Of a DNA stretch of 64,000 nt, positions 44,580-53,599 are shown piece by piece. The position numbers and the translations under genes are program-made. Origin of the DNA: an uncultured Dorea sp. (GTDB lineage Bacteria; Bacillota_A; Clostridia; Lachnospirales; Lachnospiraceae); assembly GCA_910578865.1 (NCBI GenBank), contig CAJTRM010000003.1, positions 62,001 to 126,000 on the forward strand, written 5' to 3'. Positions within the stretch are counted from its first letter, which is position 1, and every line of letters starts with the position of its first letter. Below the pieces are notes generated by a model. That model was not told where the DNA came from and searched no databases. It saw only the letters and a list, made by a program, of their open reading frames with translations.

Positions 44580-44633
44580 TTTGGATGTTCCTTCCTGATA
44601 ACTGAAAATGTTTTTAAGTTTCTGATTTCTGGA

Positions 44634-45632
44634 TTATGTCCAGTCTATGATCATTCCCAGGGTCTCCCTGTCATTTTGGATCAGATCCCGGTATGCGGTT
44701 TCAGCCTCTTTTGACGACACCTTTTTCCCGATCATAGGATCCAGGATAAACCTGCCGGCGGATACAAATCTGAGAAAGCATGTGGCATCATCGGCAAATG
44801 TCCAGAAATTAGGGTAGGAATAGTATCGGGGGATGGAATCAACAGCGTGGGCCCCGATCACAGTAAGAGACTTTTTCTGCACAAGGTGATAAAAATCAAA
44901 GCTGGTTTCCCCGCGGGGACAGCCCAGGATACATACCCGCCCATAATCGGAGGCAATACGGCAGGCAGTGGACATTACCTTTGGCACACCGGTGCTGTCT
45001 ACCACGATACCGGCTCCGTTTCCGTCCGTAACATCGCAAAACGCTGTCTCCCAGCCGGGAAGAGAATTATTTATGACATGGCCGGCGCCGCATTTTAAAG
45101 CGATATCAAGTCTTGAATCGGACGGATCCAGGGCGATCACGGACACAGAACCGTTAAGGTGTGCAAATTCAAGGGCAATGATGCCTACCAGCCCCATTCC
45201 CAGGAAGGCGCTGGTTTCCCCCAGTTCTATGCGGCATTTCCGTATCCCCTGGAGAGAGGTCTGCCCAAGGCTTGTAAAGGCTCCGTGATCAAAACTTACG
45301 CTGTCCGGCAGACGGACGACACGGTAGGCAGGGACATTTCCGATCTCTCGGTGTCCTACGTCAACTGCATAACAGGCCACTCTGTCTCCGGGCTGAAAGT
45401 CATGTACGCTGCTTCCGGTTTTTTCAATCCAACCGGCGCCGCAGTACCCCGGGACATAGGGATATTGCGGCAGGGCATTGGGAAGGCCGAGAGACCATGC
45501 CCGTTCTGTGCCGGCGCTGACCAGTGTGGAGGCCATACGGATCTGCACTTCATTTTCGGAGGGGTCTGTCACGGGCACGCTGCACATTTCCGGATTTCCC
45601 TGTGATGTTATGACGATTCCATTGCAATTCAT
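44634..45632 (-). CDS. Zinc-type medium-chain alcohol dehydrogenase
   Basis: 332 residues from the ATG at 45632 with AGGAGG upstream; the longer frame would run into the LacI gene. It has the MDR pattern: a GroES-like N-domain (VPGYCGAGWIEKTG), AFTSLGQTSLQG and the cofactor loop GMGLVGIIA. The classical catalytic Cys-His zinc ligands are not obvious (YVPGYCGAG in place of the usual GHE), so it may be a zinc-independent member. First metabolic gene after LacI, 4 bases apart. Confidence 0.8.
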   Translation of the reverse strand: MNCNGIVITSQGNPEMCSVPVTDPSENEVQIRMASTLVSAGTERAWSLGLPNALPQYPYVPGYCGAGWIEKTGSSVHDFQPGDRVACYAVDVGHREIGNVPAYRVVRLPDSVSFDHGAFTSLGQTSLQGIRKCRIELGETSAFLGMGLVGIIALEFAHLNGSVSVIALDPSDSRLDIALKCGAGHVINNSLPGWETAFCDVTDGNGAGIVVDSTGVPKVMSTACRIASDYGRVCILGCPRGETSFDFYHLVQKKSLTVIGAHAVDSIPRYYSYPNFWTFADDATCFLRFVSAGRFILDPMIGKKVSSKEAETAYRDLIQNDRETLGMIIDWT

Positions 45633-45636
45633 TTGT

Positions 45637-46638
45637 TTATTCCTCCTGTTTTTCAGAACTTTGGCGAATGACAAGCTGATGGGGTGCTACGATATTCGGC
45701 TGTTGTACAGGTTCGCCTTTGATAAGCGATACCAGCATTCCCATCGCCTCCTCCCCGATGTGGTATTTTGGCTGCCGAATGGTGGTCAGCGGTGGTTCGA
45801 TCAACGCTGACATTTCGATATCGTCAAATCCGGCAACGGCACAATCTTCCGGAATCCGCAGGCCTCGTTCTCTGAGCGCCCGGATCGCACCTATGGCCAT
45901 CGTGTCCCCGGCGGCAAATACAGCGTCAAACTGCTGTCCGGAGTCAAGCAGAGAAAGAGTCTGTTCGTATCCGGACTGAACACTCGGGGAACAGTATCGT
46001 ATGAGCCCGGCCTGAAAATCGAGACCGTTTTCCTTTAAAGAAGCAGTATATCCATTCAGACGATCCTGGTACAGCAGAAAATTAGGAAGGGCTGTCAGGT
46101 GTGCGATTGACCTTTTCCCTGTGGAGATCAGGTGATTGCAGATATCTCTGGAAGCCTTGATATTATCTATCGTTATACTGGGGATACTGATGTTCTGCAG
46201 ATACTGGCAGGCAATCACGATAGGAAAGTTGTCGGCGGCCTGTTTGAGAAGCTGCTGCGCCACGTTGGCTGACAGAGATATAATGCCGTCCACTTCCTTC
46301 TGCATGAGCGCCTTAAGATAATATTCTTCTATAGAAGGCTTGTTGTGCATATCGGCAATCAGGATATGCATATTGTTTTTTTCGGCAGTTTCTTCAATAC
46401 CTAATAAAATTTCATGGAAGAAAGTATTGGAAATATCGGGAATGATAACAATAATATTGTTGGTATGCTGGCGCTTTAATTGTCTTGCAAGAGCATTGGG
46501 ATGGTAATCAAGCTGCTGGATTGCTGAATTTACAGCGGCAAGCGCCTTGGGTGATACATTCCGTGCTCCTTTCATGACTCTTGAGACAGTGGCAATGGAT
46601 ACGCCGGCCAGCTCGGCAACGTCTTTTATAGTTGACAA
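45637..46638 (-). CDS. LacI-family transcriptional repressor
   Basis: 333 residues. The helix-turn-helix and hinge are clear: IKDVAELAGVSIATVSRVMKG and the YHPNALARQLK hinge region, followed by a periplasmic-binding-protein-like sugar sensor. It heads the minus-strand operon and is divergent from the ABC importer, with matching palindromes near its own start (46668) and downstream of the importer promoter (46818). I infer repression of both arms, relieved by a sugar. Confidence 0.94.
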   Translation of the reverse strand: MSTIKDVAELAGVSIATVSRVMKGARNVSPKALAAVNSAIQQLDYHPNALARQLKRQHTNNIIVIIPDISNTFFHEILLGIEETAEKNNMHILIADMHNKPSIEEYYLKALMQKEVDGIISLSANVAQQLLKQAADNFPIVIACQYLQNISIPSITIDNIKASRDICNHLISTGKRSIAHLTALPNFLLYQDRLNGYTASLKENGLDFQAGLIRYCSPSVQSGYEQTLSLLDSGQQFDAVFAAGDTMAIGAIRALRERGLRIPEDCAVAGFDDIEMSALIEPPLTTIRQPKYHIGEEAMGMLVSLIKGEPVQQPNIVAPHQLVIRQSSEKQEE

Positions 46639-46667
46639 AATATATTACCTCTCATTCTTTGTTATTG

Positions 46668-46690
46668 TTGTGATGTAAACGTTATCACAA
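46668..46690 (-). promoter_or_regulatory. Candidate LacI operator upstream of the repressor gene
   Basis: A 23-base imperfect palindrome, TTGTGAT-GTAAACGTT-ATCACAA, with the central AACGTT typical of LacI-family sites. It lies 30 bases before the LacI start codon on the minus strand, so it fits autoregulation or a cre site for CcpA. Confidence 0.6.
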
Positions 46691-46774
46691 AAAAATAAAT
46701 ATGTCAATTGGGAAGATGAAAAATATGTTATTTTAATAGAAAAAATGTAAAAAAAGACAAAATATAGTTTGATA

Positions 46775-46803
46775 TTGACAAAATAATAGGCGTGTGTTAT
46801 TGT
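46775..46803 (+). promoter_or_regulatory. Predicted sigma-A promoter of the rhamnoside ABC operon
   Basis: A consensus TTGACA (46775-46780), a 17-base spacer and TATTGT (46798-46803). The next operator palindrome begins about 15 bases downstream of the -10 box. Confidence 0.65.
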
Positions 46804-46817
46804 TTTAAACATAAAAA

Positions 46818-46833
46818 TTGTAAACGTTTACAA
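46818..46833 (+). promoter_or_regulatory. Perfect LacI/CcpA-type operator over the transcription start
   Basis: TTGTAAACGTTTACAA is a perfect 16-base palindrome around AACGTT, placed just after the predicted start site where a repressor would act as a roadblock. It shares the TGTAAACGTT core with the site at 46668. A cre site for CcpA has a similar consensus, so both regulators are possible. Confidence 0.7.
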
Positions 46834-46863
46834 CATGAAAAACAACAGAAAGGTGGTAAAAGG

Positions 46864-48168
46864 ATGAAAAAGAAAAATGTGAAAAGAGCCGCGGCGGCTG
46901 TATTGTCAGCGGTTATGCTGATGTCGCTGTGTGCATGCAGCGGGGAGAAAAAGGAGGCAGATCAGGATTCCGGAGACGGAAAACATGAGATTACTCTTCA
47001 GGTGGGCAGTGACTCTGCGTTAAAAGGCCTGGAGGAGGTGTGCAGGCTTGCTGAATCCGAGATAGGAGTAAAGGTTGATATCGAGTATACGGTGGCAGGG
47101 ACAGATACAGATAATCTTATTAAGACGAGATTGTCAACGGGAGACCTTGCAGATGTCCTTGTATATTCTCCGGGCGCCCTGCTGATGACATTGAATCCGT
47201 CGGAGCATTTCATTGACCTGTCCGAATATGATTTTGCAGACAAGCTTGACGAGACATACAGAAGCTCCGTAAGCAATGATAAAGGGACATATGGTGTGCC
47301 GATGGGAACTACGAGGGCCGGAGCAGTTATGTATAATAAGAAGCTGTACAAGGACCTTGGCTTAAGTGTACCGAAAACCTGGGATGAGTTTATAAAGAAC
47401 TGTCAGAAAGTAAAGGATGCAGGTAAAAATGCAATCATATGTACCATGGGAACATCATATACAGTTCAGGTTCCGGTACTTGGAGATATGTATAATGTGC
47501 TGGCAGATCATCCGGATTTTATTTCTCTGTTTGAAAAGGGAGAGACAGGATTTGCAGAGATTCCGGAAGGAACCGAGAGCTTCCAGAAACTGGCGGATAC
47601 AGTGCCGTTTTACCAGGAGGGTTATACAGCGGCAACTTATGATGACGGATGTGAAATGCTTGTGAGCGGCGAAAGCGCCCATTGGATCATGCTTACTTCC
47701 GCGCTGACAAATATCAGTTCCCTGTACGGCGACCAGATCAATGACATAGGTGTCTTTGCCATTCCGGGAGATGACCCTGCAAATGCAGGGATAACCACAT
47801 GGATGCCGAATGGATTGTATGGAAATAAGGATTCGGACAATGTAGAAGATGTGGTCAGATTTTTAGAGTTTTTTGTGTCAGATAAAGCGATAGAGACGTA
47901 TCTTGCCAACGATGCCGTTACGGGCCCTCTGTGCGTAAAGGATGTAGCCTATCCTGAGAACACACCGGATGCAGTTACGGAAGATATGCAGGCCTATTTC
48001 GATTCAGGTAAGGTCAGCCTTGCACAGGAATTTCTGACTCAAGTAAAGGGGAGCGCTACAACGGAGGTATGTACGTCTCTGATTACCGGACAGTATGATG
48101 TGGAACAGGCAGTAAAGGCCTATGACGAGGACTGCTTTAAGCAGGCGGAGCAGCTTGGAATAAAATAA
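46864..48168 (+). CDS. ABC transporter extracellular sugar-binding lipoprotein
   Basis: 434 residues from the ATG at 46864 behind AGGTGG. A lipoprotein signal peptide with lipobox LCAC (Cys near residue 24) anchors it outside the membrane. The rest is a CUT1-type solute-binding protein (YGVPMGTTRAG, YNKKLYKDLGL, PKTWDEF). It captures an oligosaccharide or glycoside, probably a rhamnose-containing one given the GH78 gene downstream. A strong hairpin separates it from the permease gene. Confidence 0.93.
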   Translation: MKKKNVKRAAAAVLSAVMLMSLCACSGEKKEADQDSGDGKHEITLQVGSDSALKGLEEVCRLAESEIGVKVDIEYTVAGTDTDNLIKTRLSTGDLADVLVYSPGALLMTLNPSEHFIDLSEYDFADKLDETYRSSVSNDKGTYGVPMGTTRAGAVMYNKKLYKDLGLSVPKTWDEFIKNCQKVKDAGKNAIICTMGTSYTVQVPVLGDMYNVLADHPDFISLFEKGETGFAEIPEGTESFQKLADTVPFYQEGYTAATYDDGCEMLVSGESAHWIMLTSALTNISSLYGDQINDIGVFAIPGDDPANAGITTWMPNGLYGNKDSDNVEDVVRFLEFFVSDKAIETYLANDAVTGPLCVKDVAYPENTPDAVTEDMQAYFDSGKVSLAQEFLTQVKGSATTEVCTSLITGQYDVEQAVKAYDEDCFKQAEQLGIK

Positions 48169-48176
48169 AGAGAATG

Positions 48177-48206
48177 GCCGTTGGCGGCAAAACTGCCGGC
48201 AGCGGC
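48177..48206 (+). repeat. Intercistronic hairpin between binding protein and permease
   Basis: GCCGTTGGCGGC (48177-48188) pairs with GCCGGCAGCGGC (48195-48206) with one mismatch and one G-U pair and a 6-base loop. No T-run follows. It would stabilise the 3' end of the binding-protein mRNA segment and give it higher expression than the permeases. Confidence 0.65.
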
Positions 48207-48225
48207 TATAGACTGGAGGGAAGAC

Positions 48226-49083
48226 ATGAAGAAAAAGACGGTATATTCCTATTGGTTTCTTGTTCCAATGTTGGTGATTTATATTACATTGTTTATAATC
48301 CCGATTGTTATTTCGTTTTTCTTCAGCCTGACAAACTGGACATTCGAGGGATGGTCTTTTTGCGGGATCGAAAATTTTATTACCTTTTTTACGGAACCAT
48401 CCTTGTATTCAAGTATTGGAAACACCTTTATCTATGCATTCCTTACAAGCGGACTCAAGGTAGTGCTCGCTTTTCTGATCGCGCTGTTTCTGACTTCAGC
48501 CATAAAGACAAAAACATTTTTAAGATCTGTTGTGTTTTTTCCTAATCTTGTAAGTATGGTTGCAGTCGGCCTGACTTTTAAGGCAATCCTGAACCCTACG
48601 AAAGGGATCCTCAATCAATGCCTGACATCTCTAGGGATGGAAGCACACGACTGGCTGGGTGATGTGTCAACGTCCTTGTTTGCAGTGATCGGGGTGGATG
48701 TATGGAAGGGGTTAAGTATTGCTGTAGTTATATTTATCGCCGGCATAAAGTCAATTGATACGACCTATACCGAGGCAGCAAAAATAGACGGCGCGAACGG
48801 CTGGCAGCTCCTGAAGCATATTACTCTGCCGCTTTGCAGGCCGGCAGTGAATTCGGTGATATTGCTGTCGCTGATCGGAGGGCTCAAAAGCTTCGATCTG
48901 ATCTGGTCAATGACAGGAGGAGGTCCCGGATACGCGACAGATGTAATCGCATCTGTAATCTATAAACAGTATGCCGCAGGTTACTACGGGTTATCCACAG
49001 CCGGAAATGTGCTGATGTATATTATGATAGCCATAATCGCATTTCCGTTACAGAAGTTTTTGCTGAAGGCGGAGGAGGGATAG
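48226..49083 (+). CDS. ABC sugar transporter permease (MalF-like)
   Basis: 285 residues from the ATG at 48226, with GGAGGG upstream. Six hydrophobic segments, and the EAA loop of binding-protein-dependent permeases (YTEAAKIDGANGWQLLKHITLPL) that docks on the ATPase. First of two permeases in a CUT1 importer; no ATPase gene is in the operon, so a shared MsiK-type ATPase encoded elsewhere is expected. Confidence 0.93.
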   Translation: MKKKTVYSYWFLVPMLVIYITLFIIPIVISFFFSLTNWTFEGWSFCGIENFITFFTEPSLYSSIGNTFIYAFLTSGLKVVLAFLIALFLTSAIKTKTFLRSVVFFPNLVSMVAVGLTFKAILNPTKGILNQCLTSLGMEAHDWLGDVSTSLFAVIGVDVWKGLSIAVVIFIAGIKSIDTTYTEAAKIDGANGWQLLKHITLPLCRPAVNSVILLSLIGGLKSFDLIWSMTGGGPGYATDVIASVIYKQYAAGYYGLSTAGNVLMYIMIAIIAFPLQKFLLKAEEG

Positions 49084-49084
49084 T

Positions 49085-49909
49085 ATGAGAAGAAAAAGAT
49101 ATCTGGCGGGTGACCTTGCAGGATTGCTGGTTGTATCTGTTGTTTTTATTATTCCGTTTGCCTTTATCATCCTGAATTCCCTGAAGGATACCAGAGAAGC
49201 GAATCTCCTTAAGTTCAGCCTGCCGGAGACGATTCATTTTGAAAATTACATGGAGGTATTTACCGCCAATGACGGGTTGTTTCTGAAGTCTCTGAAAAAT
49301 AGTCTGATCATCACAGCCGGAAGTGTGGTGATCCTGGTCTGTGTATGTTCTATGGCAGGATATGTTATGCAGCGCAGAAAAGGAAAAGTCATGGCGTTTG
49401 TGAATTTCCTTGTGATGTCAGGACTGATGATCCCGGTTGCCATCCTGCCGACGATCTGGGTCATGCAGAGGATACATCTGTATAAGACGCTGCCGGGGAT
49501 GATTTTACTGGAGGTGGCATTTCATACTCCACTGTCAATTATGCTGTACAGAGGGTTTATGGCAAATATTCCGGTAGAGCTTGAGGAGGCGGCAAGGATT
49601 GACGGATGCAGCCCTCTGAGGCTGTATGTGAAAATAGTGTTTCCTCTTTTGAAGCCCGTCACTTCTACGATTATCATATTAAATGCAGTTACAGTATTTA
49701 ATGACTTTATGAACCCCCTCTATTTTCTGCCGGGTTCGGAAAATTCTACAATACAGCTGACCCTCTATACATTTATGGGGCAGTTTTCTAATTCCTATAA
49801 TATGGTATTCGCAGATGTGGTGCTGATTACACTTCCGATGCTGATCTTGTTTCTGATCTTTAACCAGAAGATCGTAGACGGCATGGTTGCAGGTTCTGTG
49901 AAAGGATAG
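49085..49909 (+). CDS. ABC sugar transporter permease (MalG-like)
   Basis: 274 residues; starts one base after the preceding stop, with GGAGGGAT as its ribosome site. Six hydrophobic segments and the EAA loop (VELEEAARIDGCSPLRLYVKIVFPLL) near ~180. It forms the heterodimeric membrane channel with the previous protein. The GH78 gene follows after 3 bases. Confidence 0.93.
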   Translation: MRRKRYLAGDLAGLLVVSVVFIIPFAFIILNSLKDTREANLLKFSLPETIHFENYMEVFTANDGLFLKSLKNSLIITAGSVVILVCVCSMAGYVMQRRKGKVMAFVNFLVMSGLMIPVAILPTIWVMQRIHLYKTLPGMILLEVAFHTPLSIMLYRGFMANIPVELEEAARIDGCSPLRLYVKIVFPLLKPVTSTIIILNAVTVFNDFMNPLYFLPGSENSTIQLTLYTFMGQFSNSYNMVFADVVLITLPMLILFLIFNQKIVDGMVAGSVKG

Positions 49910-49912
49910 AAG

Positions 49913-52504
49913 ATGATCTGGATAAAAAATGTATTTATAAATCATATGAGAACTCCGATGGGGCTCTGTGAGGATTTCCTCGTCACGTGGCATGCAGAGT
50001 CTGGCAGGCGAAATACAATGCTGGGCAGATACCGTTTGATCATATATGACGAGAGCGGCGTATGCCTTGATACAGGAATAAAGAGCGGAGGGAATTTCGC
50101 TGCTGTAAAGCTTGAAAGCTTTTCTGCCAGATCCCTGCATAAATATTATGTGAAAGTGCGGATCTGGGATGAGCAGGAGCAGAACTCAGAGTGGTCTGCT
50201 CCAGAAGCATTTTTCACTGGTATATTGGATCCGGACGAATGGGAAGCGTCTTTCATAACGGCGGAAACAAAGGACGATGCAGAAAAATCGGCGTCGGAAT
50301 ATGTGTATAAGAGTATATCTGTAAAGGCCGCGGTCAGGAGAGTTACAGTCTGTGCCAGCGCCCTTGGACTGTATACTTTGTATATCAATGGAAAAAGACG
50401 TACAGAAACAGAGCTGGCGCCGGGCTGGACCTCTTATCATAAGCATCTGCTGTATCAGACATATGATGTGACGGATACGGTTGCCTGTGGAGAAAATGAG
50501 ATAGGACTGCTGGTGGGGGCTGGCTGGTACAAAGGGGTCATGGGGCCATACCTTCAGCGAAACCATTATGGAGTTCTGACCGCAGCACTGTGCCAGATCA
50601 GGGTGGAATATGAAGATGGAACCACCGAGGTGTTTGGTACGGATGAGAGCTGGTGTGCAAAGGAAGGGCCGGTTACCTTTTCCGAAATATATGACGGAGA
50701 GATTTTTGACGCCAGGAAAAACGGAATCTGCAGATGTGCAGAGGAGGTAAAGGAGTTGCCGGTCAGACGCTTAGACGTAGATAAATGTATACTCTGGGCT
50801 CAGCCGGGCGGCTGGGTCAGGGTCATGGAAACTATAAGACCCGTCAGGATATTTACGACCCCAAAAGGGGAGACGGTTGCAGATATGGGAAAGAATATAG
50901 CCGGCCGTCCTGAGATCAGGGCGAAAGCCTGCAGAGGGGCAAAGTTTGAACTGCAGTGTTTCGAGATTCTGGACAATGATGGAAATGTTTATACGGACAA
51001 CCTGAGGACAGCGAAACAGACGATCATATATTACAGCCGGGACGATAGTGAGTTTGTGTATACGCCTCATTTTACGTTCCAGGGTTTCCGGTATATTTAC
51101 GTAAAGTCGTGGCCGGGCGGACTGACGGCAGAAAGTATCAGAGGGCAGGTGCTCTACAGCAGTATGGAGCAGACCGGGTACTTTGAGACATCAGATACAA
51201 TGCTGAACCGGCTCAATGAAAATATTCTCCAGAGTCTGAAGGGCAACTTTGTAGATGTGCCTATGGATTGTCCTCAGAGGGATGAGCGTATGGGCTGGAC
51301 CGGAGACGCACAGATCTTCTGTAGTACGGCATGCTTTCTTATGGATACCTACAGTTTTTACAGAAAATGGCTCGTTGACCTGAGGTGTGACCAGAAGGAG
51401 AACGGCGGTATTCCTCATGTGATTCCGGACATTGTGACCGGGACAGAGGTTCGTGGATTCCTGCGTCAGGGAACTGACTCGGCCGCGGCCTGGGCGGACG
51501 CCGCTACTTTGATCCCATGGAAGCTTTACACAGTATATGGAGATGAAAGCATTATTTTTGAACAATACGCCTCCATGAAAAAATGGGTGGATTTTATGAG
51601 AAAAAGAGCCCGGGGAGCAGTCTGGAGTTATAAGCTTCAGTTCGGGGACTGGGTGGCGCTGGATGCACAAGAGGGAAGCTATTTTGGGGCGACTCCGAAT
51701 GAATACGTAAGTGCAGTATACTATCTTGTATCGACGCAGATCCTATATCGGGCGGCTCAGGTTGTAGGAGAGGAAACGGACTATTGCACCTATCAGAAGC
51801 TATATGAAAAGAATCTGGAAGACTTTCGCAGGAGATATTTTACAGAGGAAGGAAGGCTCAATATCGATACTCAGACTGCAGTGGTTCTGGCACTGTATTT
51901 TAAGCTTGCGCCAAAAGAGTATACGGCAGGTCTTGTAGAGCAGCTGAAAAATCTTCTGGATAAATATAAGGGGCATCTTGTCACCGGCTTCGTGGGAACG
52001 CCGTATATATGCTTTGCGTTGAGTGAGAACGGCGCGGAAAAGGGGGCTTATGATCTGCTGAAAAGGGAGGATATGCCTTCCTGGCTCTATCAGATCACAA
52101 AAGGAGCCACGACGATCTGGGAGCATTGGGACGGGCTTAAGGAAGACGGTACCTTGTGGGATCCGCATATGAACTCATTTAATCATTATGCCTACGGAGC
52201 GATAGGAGACTGGATGTATAAGGTGCTGCTGGGAGTGAGGGAAGACAGCGATGCTCCCGGATACAGGCATTTTTCGGTCTGTCCGTATATTCCGGAGAAT
52301 CTGGAACATGTGAAAGGAAGCTACACTTCCGTTTACGGGGAGATTGCCGTATCGTGGAAGCAGCGAGAGGGGAAGGTTTATCTGGATGTATTAATCCCGG
52401 TGAATACAACTGCCGATATCGGTCTGCACAACATCGGCATACAGGATAAAAATGTGGGCTCCGGAACATATGAATTTGTTTACAGTCTGGAGGGTAGAGA
52501 ATGA
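49913..52504 (+). CDS. Alpha-L-rhamnosidase (GH78), cytosolic
   Basis: 863 residues, typical for bacterial GH78 enzymes. Order: N-terminal beta domains (ILDPDEWEASFI, ARRVTVCASALGLYTLYINGKR-like jelly roll), an (alpha/alpha)6 barrel with the general-acid motif PMDCPQRDERMGWTGDAQ, and TTIWEHWDG supplying the second Glu. A C-terminal beta domain closes it. No signal peptide, so imported rhamnosides are cut inside. The last 4 bases overlap the isomerase gene. Confidence 0.94.
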   Translation: MIWIKNVFINHMRTPMGLCEDFLVTWHAESGRRNTMLGRYRLIIYDESGVCLDTGIKSGGNFAAVKLESFSARSLHKYYVKVRIWDEQEQNSEWSAPEAFFTGILDPDEWEASFITAETKDDAEKSASEYVYKSISVKAAVRRVTVCASALGLYTLYINGKRRTETELAPGWTSYHKHLLYQTYDVTDTVACGENEIGLLVGAGWYKGVMGPYLQRNHYGVLTAALCQIRVEYEDGTTEVFGTDESWCAKEGPVTFSEIYDGEIFDARKNGICRCAEEVKELPVRRLDVDKCILWAQPGGWVRVMETIRPVRIFTTPKGETVADMGKNIAGRPEIRAKACRGAKFELQCFEILDNDGNVYTDNLRTAKQTIIYYSRDDSEFVYTPHFTFQGFRYIYVKSWPGGLTAESIRGQVLYSSMEQTGYFETSDTMLNRLNENILQSLKGNFVDVPMDCPQRDERMGWTGDAQIFCSTACFLMDTYSFYRKWLVDLRCDQKENGGIPHVIPDIVTGTEVRGFLRQGTDSAAAWADAATLIPWKLYTVYGDESIIFEQYASMKKWVDFMRKRARGAVWSYKLQFGDWVALDAQEGSYFGATPNEYVSAVYYLVSTQILYRAAQVVGEETDYCTYQKLYEKNLEDFRRRYFTEEGRLNIDTQTAVVLALYFKLAPKEYTAGLVEQLKNLLDKYKGHLVTGFVGTPYICFALSENGAEKGAYDLLKREDMPSWLYQITKGATTIWEHWDGLKEDGTLWDPHMNSFNHYAYGAIGDWMYKVLLGVREDSDAPGYRHFSVCPYIPENLEHVKGSYTSVYGEIAVSWKQREGKVYLDVLIPVNTTADIGLHNIGIQDKNVGSGTYEFVYSLEGRE

Positions 52505-53280
52505 AATTGGGATGTTTTGGAAATACAGGACAGATCCGTGAAATAGAAAAAGCAGGGTTTGACTTTGCGGAACTGGATATCTGTGAGCTGGTGAGCTTGT
52601 CGGAAGAGGAATTTGAGGAATTCAGGGCGGGGGCCTGTGCGGGAGGCTTATCCTATGATGTGTTTTCGGGTCTGCTTCCCTTAAGCCTCAGGCTGTATGA
52701 ACCTTCTTTTGATGAGGAGTACTGGCTGGAGCATATTGAAACAGGGGCAATGAGAGCTTCAAAAATGGGCGCGCTGCTGATTCCGTTCGGAGCGGGAAAA
52801 TGCCGGAGCATACCTGAGGGCCTGGAAGGGAGAAGGGAAGAGTGCGAAAAAAAGCTTATCGGCTTTGTACAGAAAATCTGTAATATTTTCCGGCGCTATC
52901 ATATGATTCTTGCAATAGAGCCTCTTGGAAGGCGTAATTCCAACTTTCTGAATACGATTGAAGAGACGGCTGAATTTGCACACAGGACAGGGTGCGGTAA
53001 CTGCCGGATCATGTGTGACCTGAGACACATGACCTGCAGCGGAGAAGAGCCTGGGGTCATTCAGAAGTACGCGGACGATATCGTCCATGCCCATATTGAC
53101 TATCCGGCAGGCAGAAGAAGGTTATTCCCGAACCGCAGGGACGGGTTTGATTATTTACCGTATTTGCAAGCGCTGAAGGAGGCTGAGTATAAGGGGAGGC
53201 TTACAATAGAAGCGGCAGATTATGATGACTTTCTGGCGGAGGCGTCGGAAGGGTGCAGATATATAAGAGGGCTTTTGTAA
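52501..53280 (+). CDS. Sugar phosphate isomerase/epimerase family TIM-barrel protein
   Basis: 259 residues. A xylose-isomerase-like barrel with ILAIEPLGRRNSNFLN (metal Glu), RIMCDLRHMTCS (Asp/His), IVHAHIDYPAG (His) and LTIEAADYDD (Glu). It overlaps the rhamnosidase stop by 4 bases and is the last gene of the operon. It may isomerise the released sugar; rhamnose isomerase proper is larger and not evident here. Confidence 0.87.
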   Translation: MKLGCFGNTGQIREIEKAGFDFAELDICELVSLSEEEFEEFRAGACAGGLSYDVFSGLLPLSLRLYEPSFDEEYWLEHIETGAMRASKMGALLIPFGAGKCRSIPEGLEGRREECEKKLIGFVQKICNIFRRYHMILAIEPLGRRNSNFLNTIEETAEFAHRTGCGNCRIMCDLRHMTCSGEEPGVIQKYADDIVHAHIDYPAGRRRLFPNRRDGFDYLPYLQALKEAEYKGRLTIEAADYDDFLAEASEGCRYIRGLL

Positions 53281-53296
53281 GGCTCTCTTATTTTTA
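53263..53296 (+). terminator. Rho-independent terminator overlapping the isomerase stop codon
   Basis: ATAAGAGGGC (53263-53272) pairs with GCTCTCTTAT (53282-53291), one G-U pair, followed by five Ts. The left arm is made of the last codons of the gene. Confidence 0.8.
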
Positions 53297-53503
53297 TGCA
53301 TTTTTCAGCGGCAGGTTTTGATGCCATATATCATCAAAACTATGCCGAAAATCATCATCACCCGGATGTCCGGCCTGCCGGATCCGAAAAAAATATTTAT
53401 TTTTTCATAAAAATACTCCTGTGTGAGTGGAATTTAAGCAAAAAACAAGCAAAATACAGTCAAAAACAACATACATTGTAAAAATGCGGCAGAAAATGAA
53501 ACA

Positions 53504-53520
53504 TTGGCACAAAACTTGCT
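53504..53520 (+). promoter_or_regulatory. Sigma-54 (-24/-12) promoter
   Basis: TTGGCAC (53504-53510), five bases, then TTGCT (53516-53520): the invariant GG and GC are 12 bases apart, matching the sigma-54 consensus closely. It lies 80 bases before the DUF401 gene. The surrounding 53297-53599 holds no gene. A frameshifted sigma-54 activator gene lies at the end of the same cluster (56853-58258). Confidence 0.85.
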
Positions 53521-53599
53521 TAAATAAATATATAAAGGATGTGCACAAACCAAAATAAAAGACAGAACTACAAAAGAGTGAGAAAAAGGAGGGTTAATC

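Noticed and set aside
52501..53280. Call of L-rhamnose isomerase for the gene after the rhamnosidase
   Set aside because: At 259 residues it is far shorter than RhaA and its motifs fit the general sugar phosphate isomerase/epimerase family.
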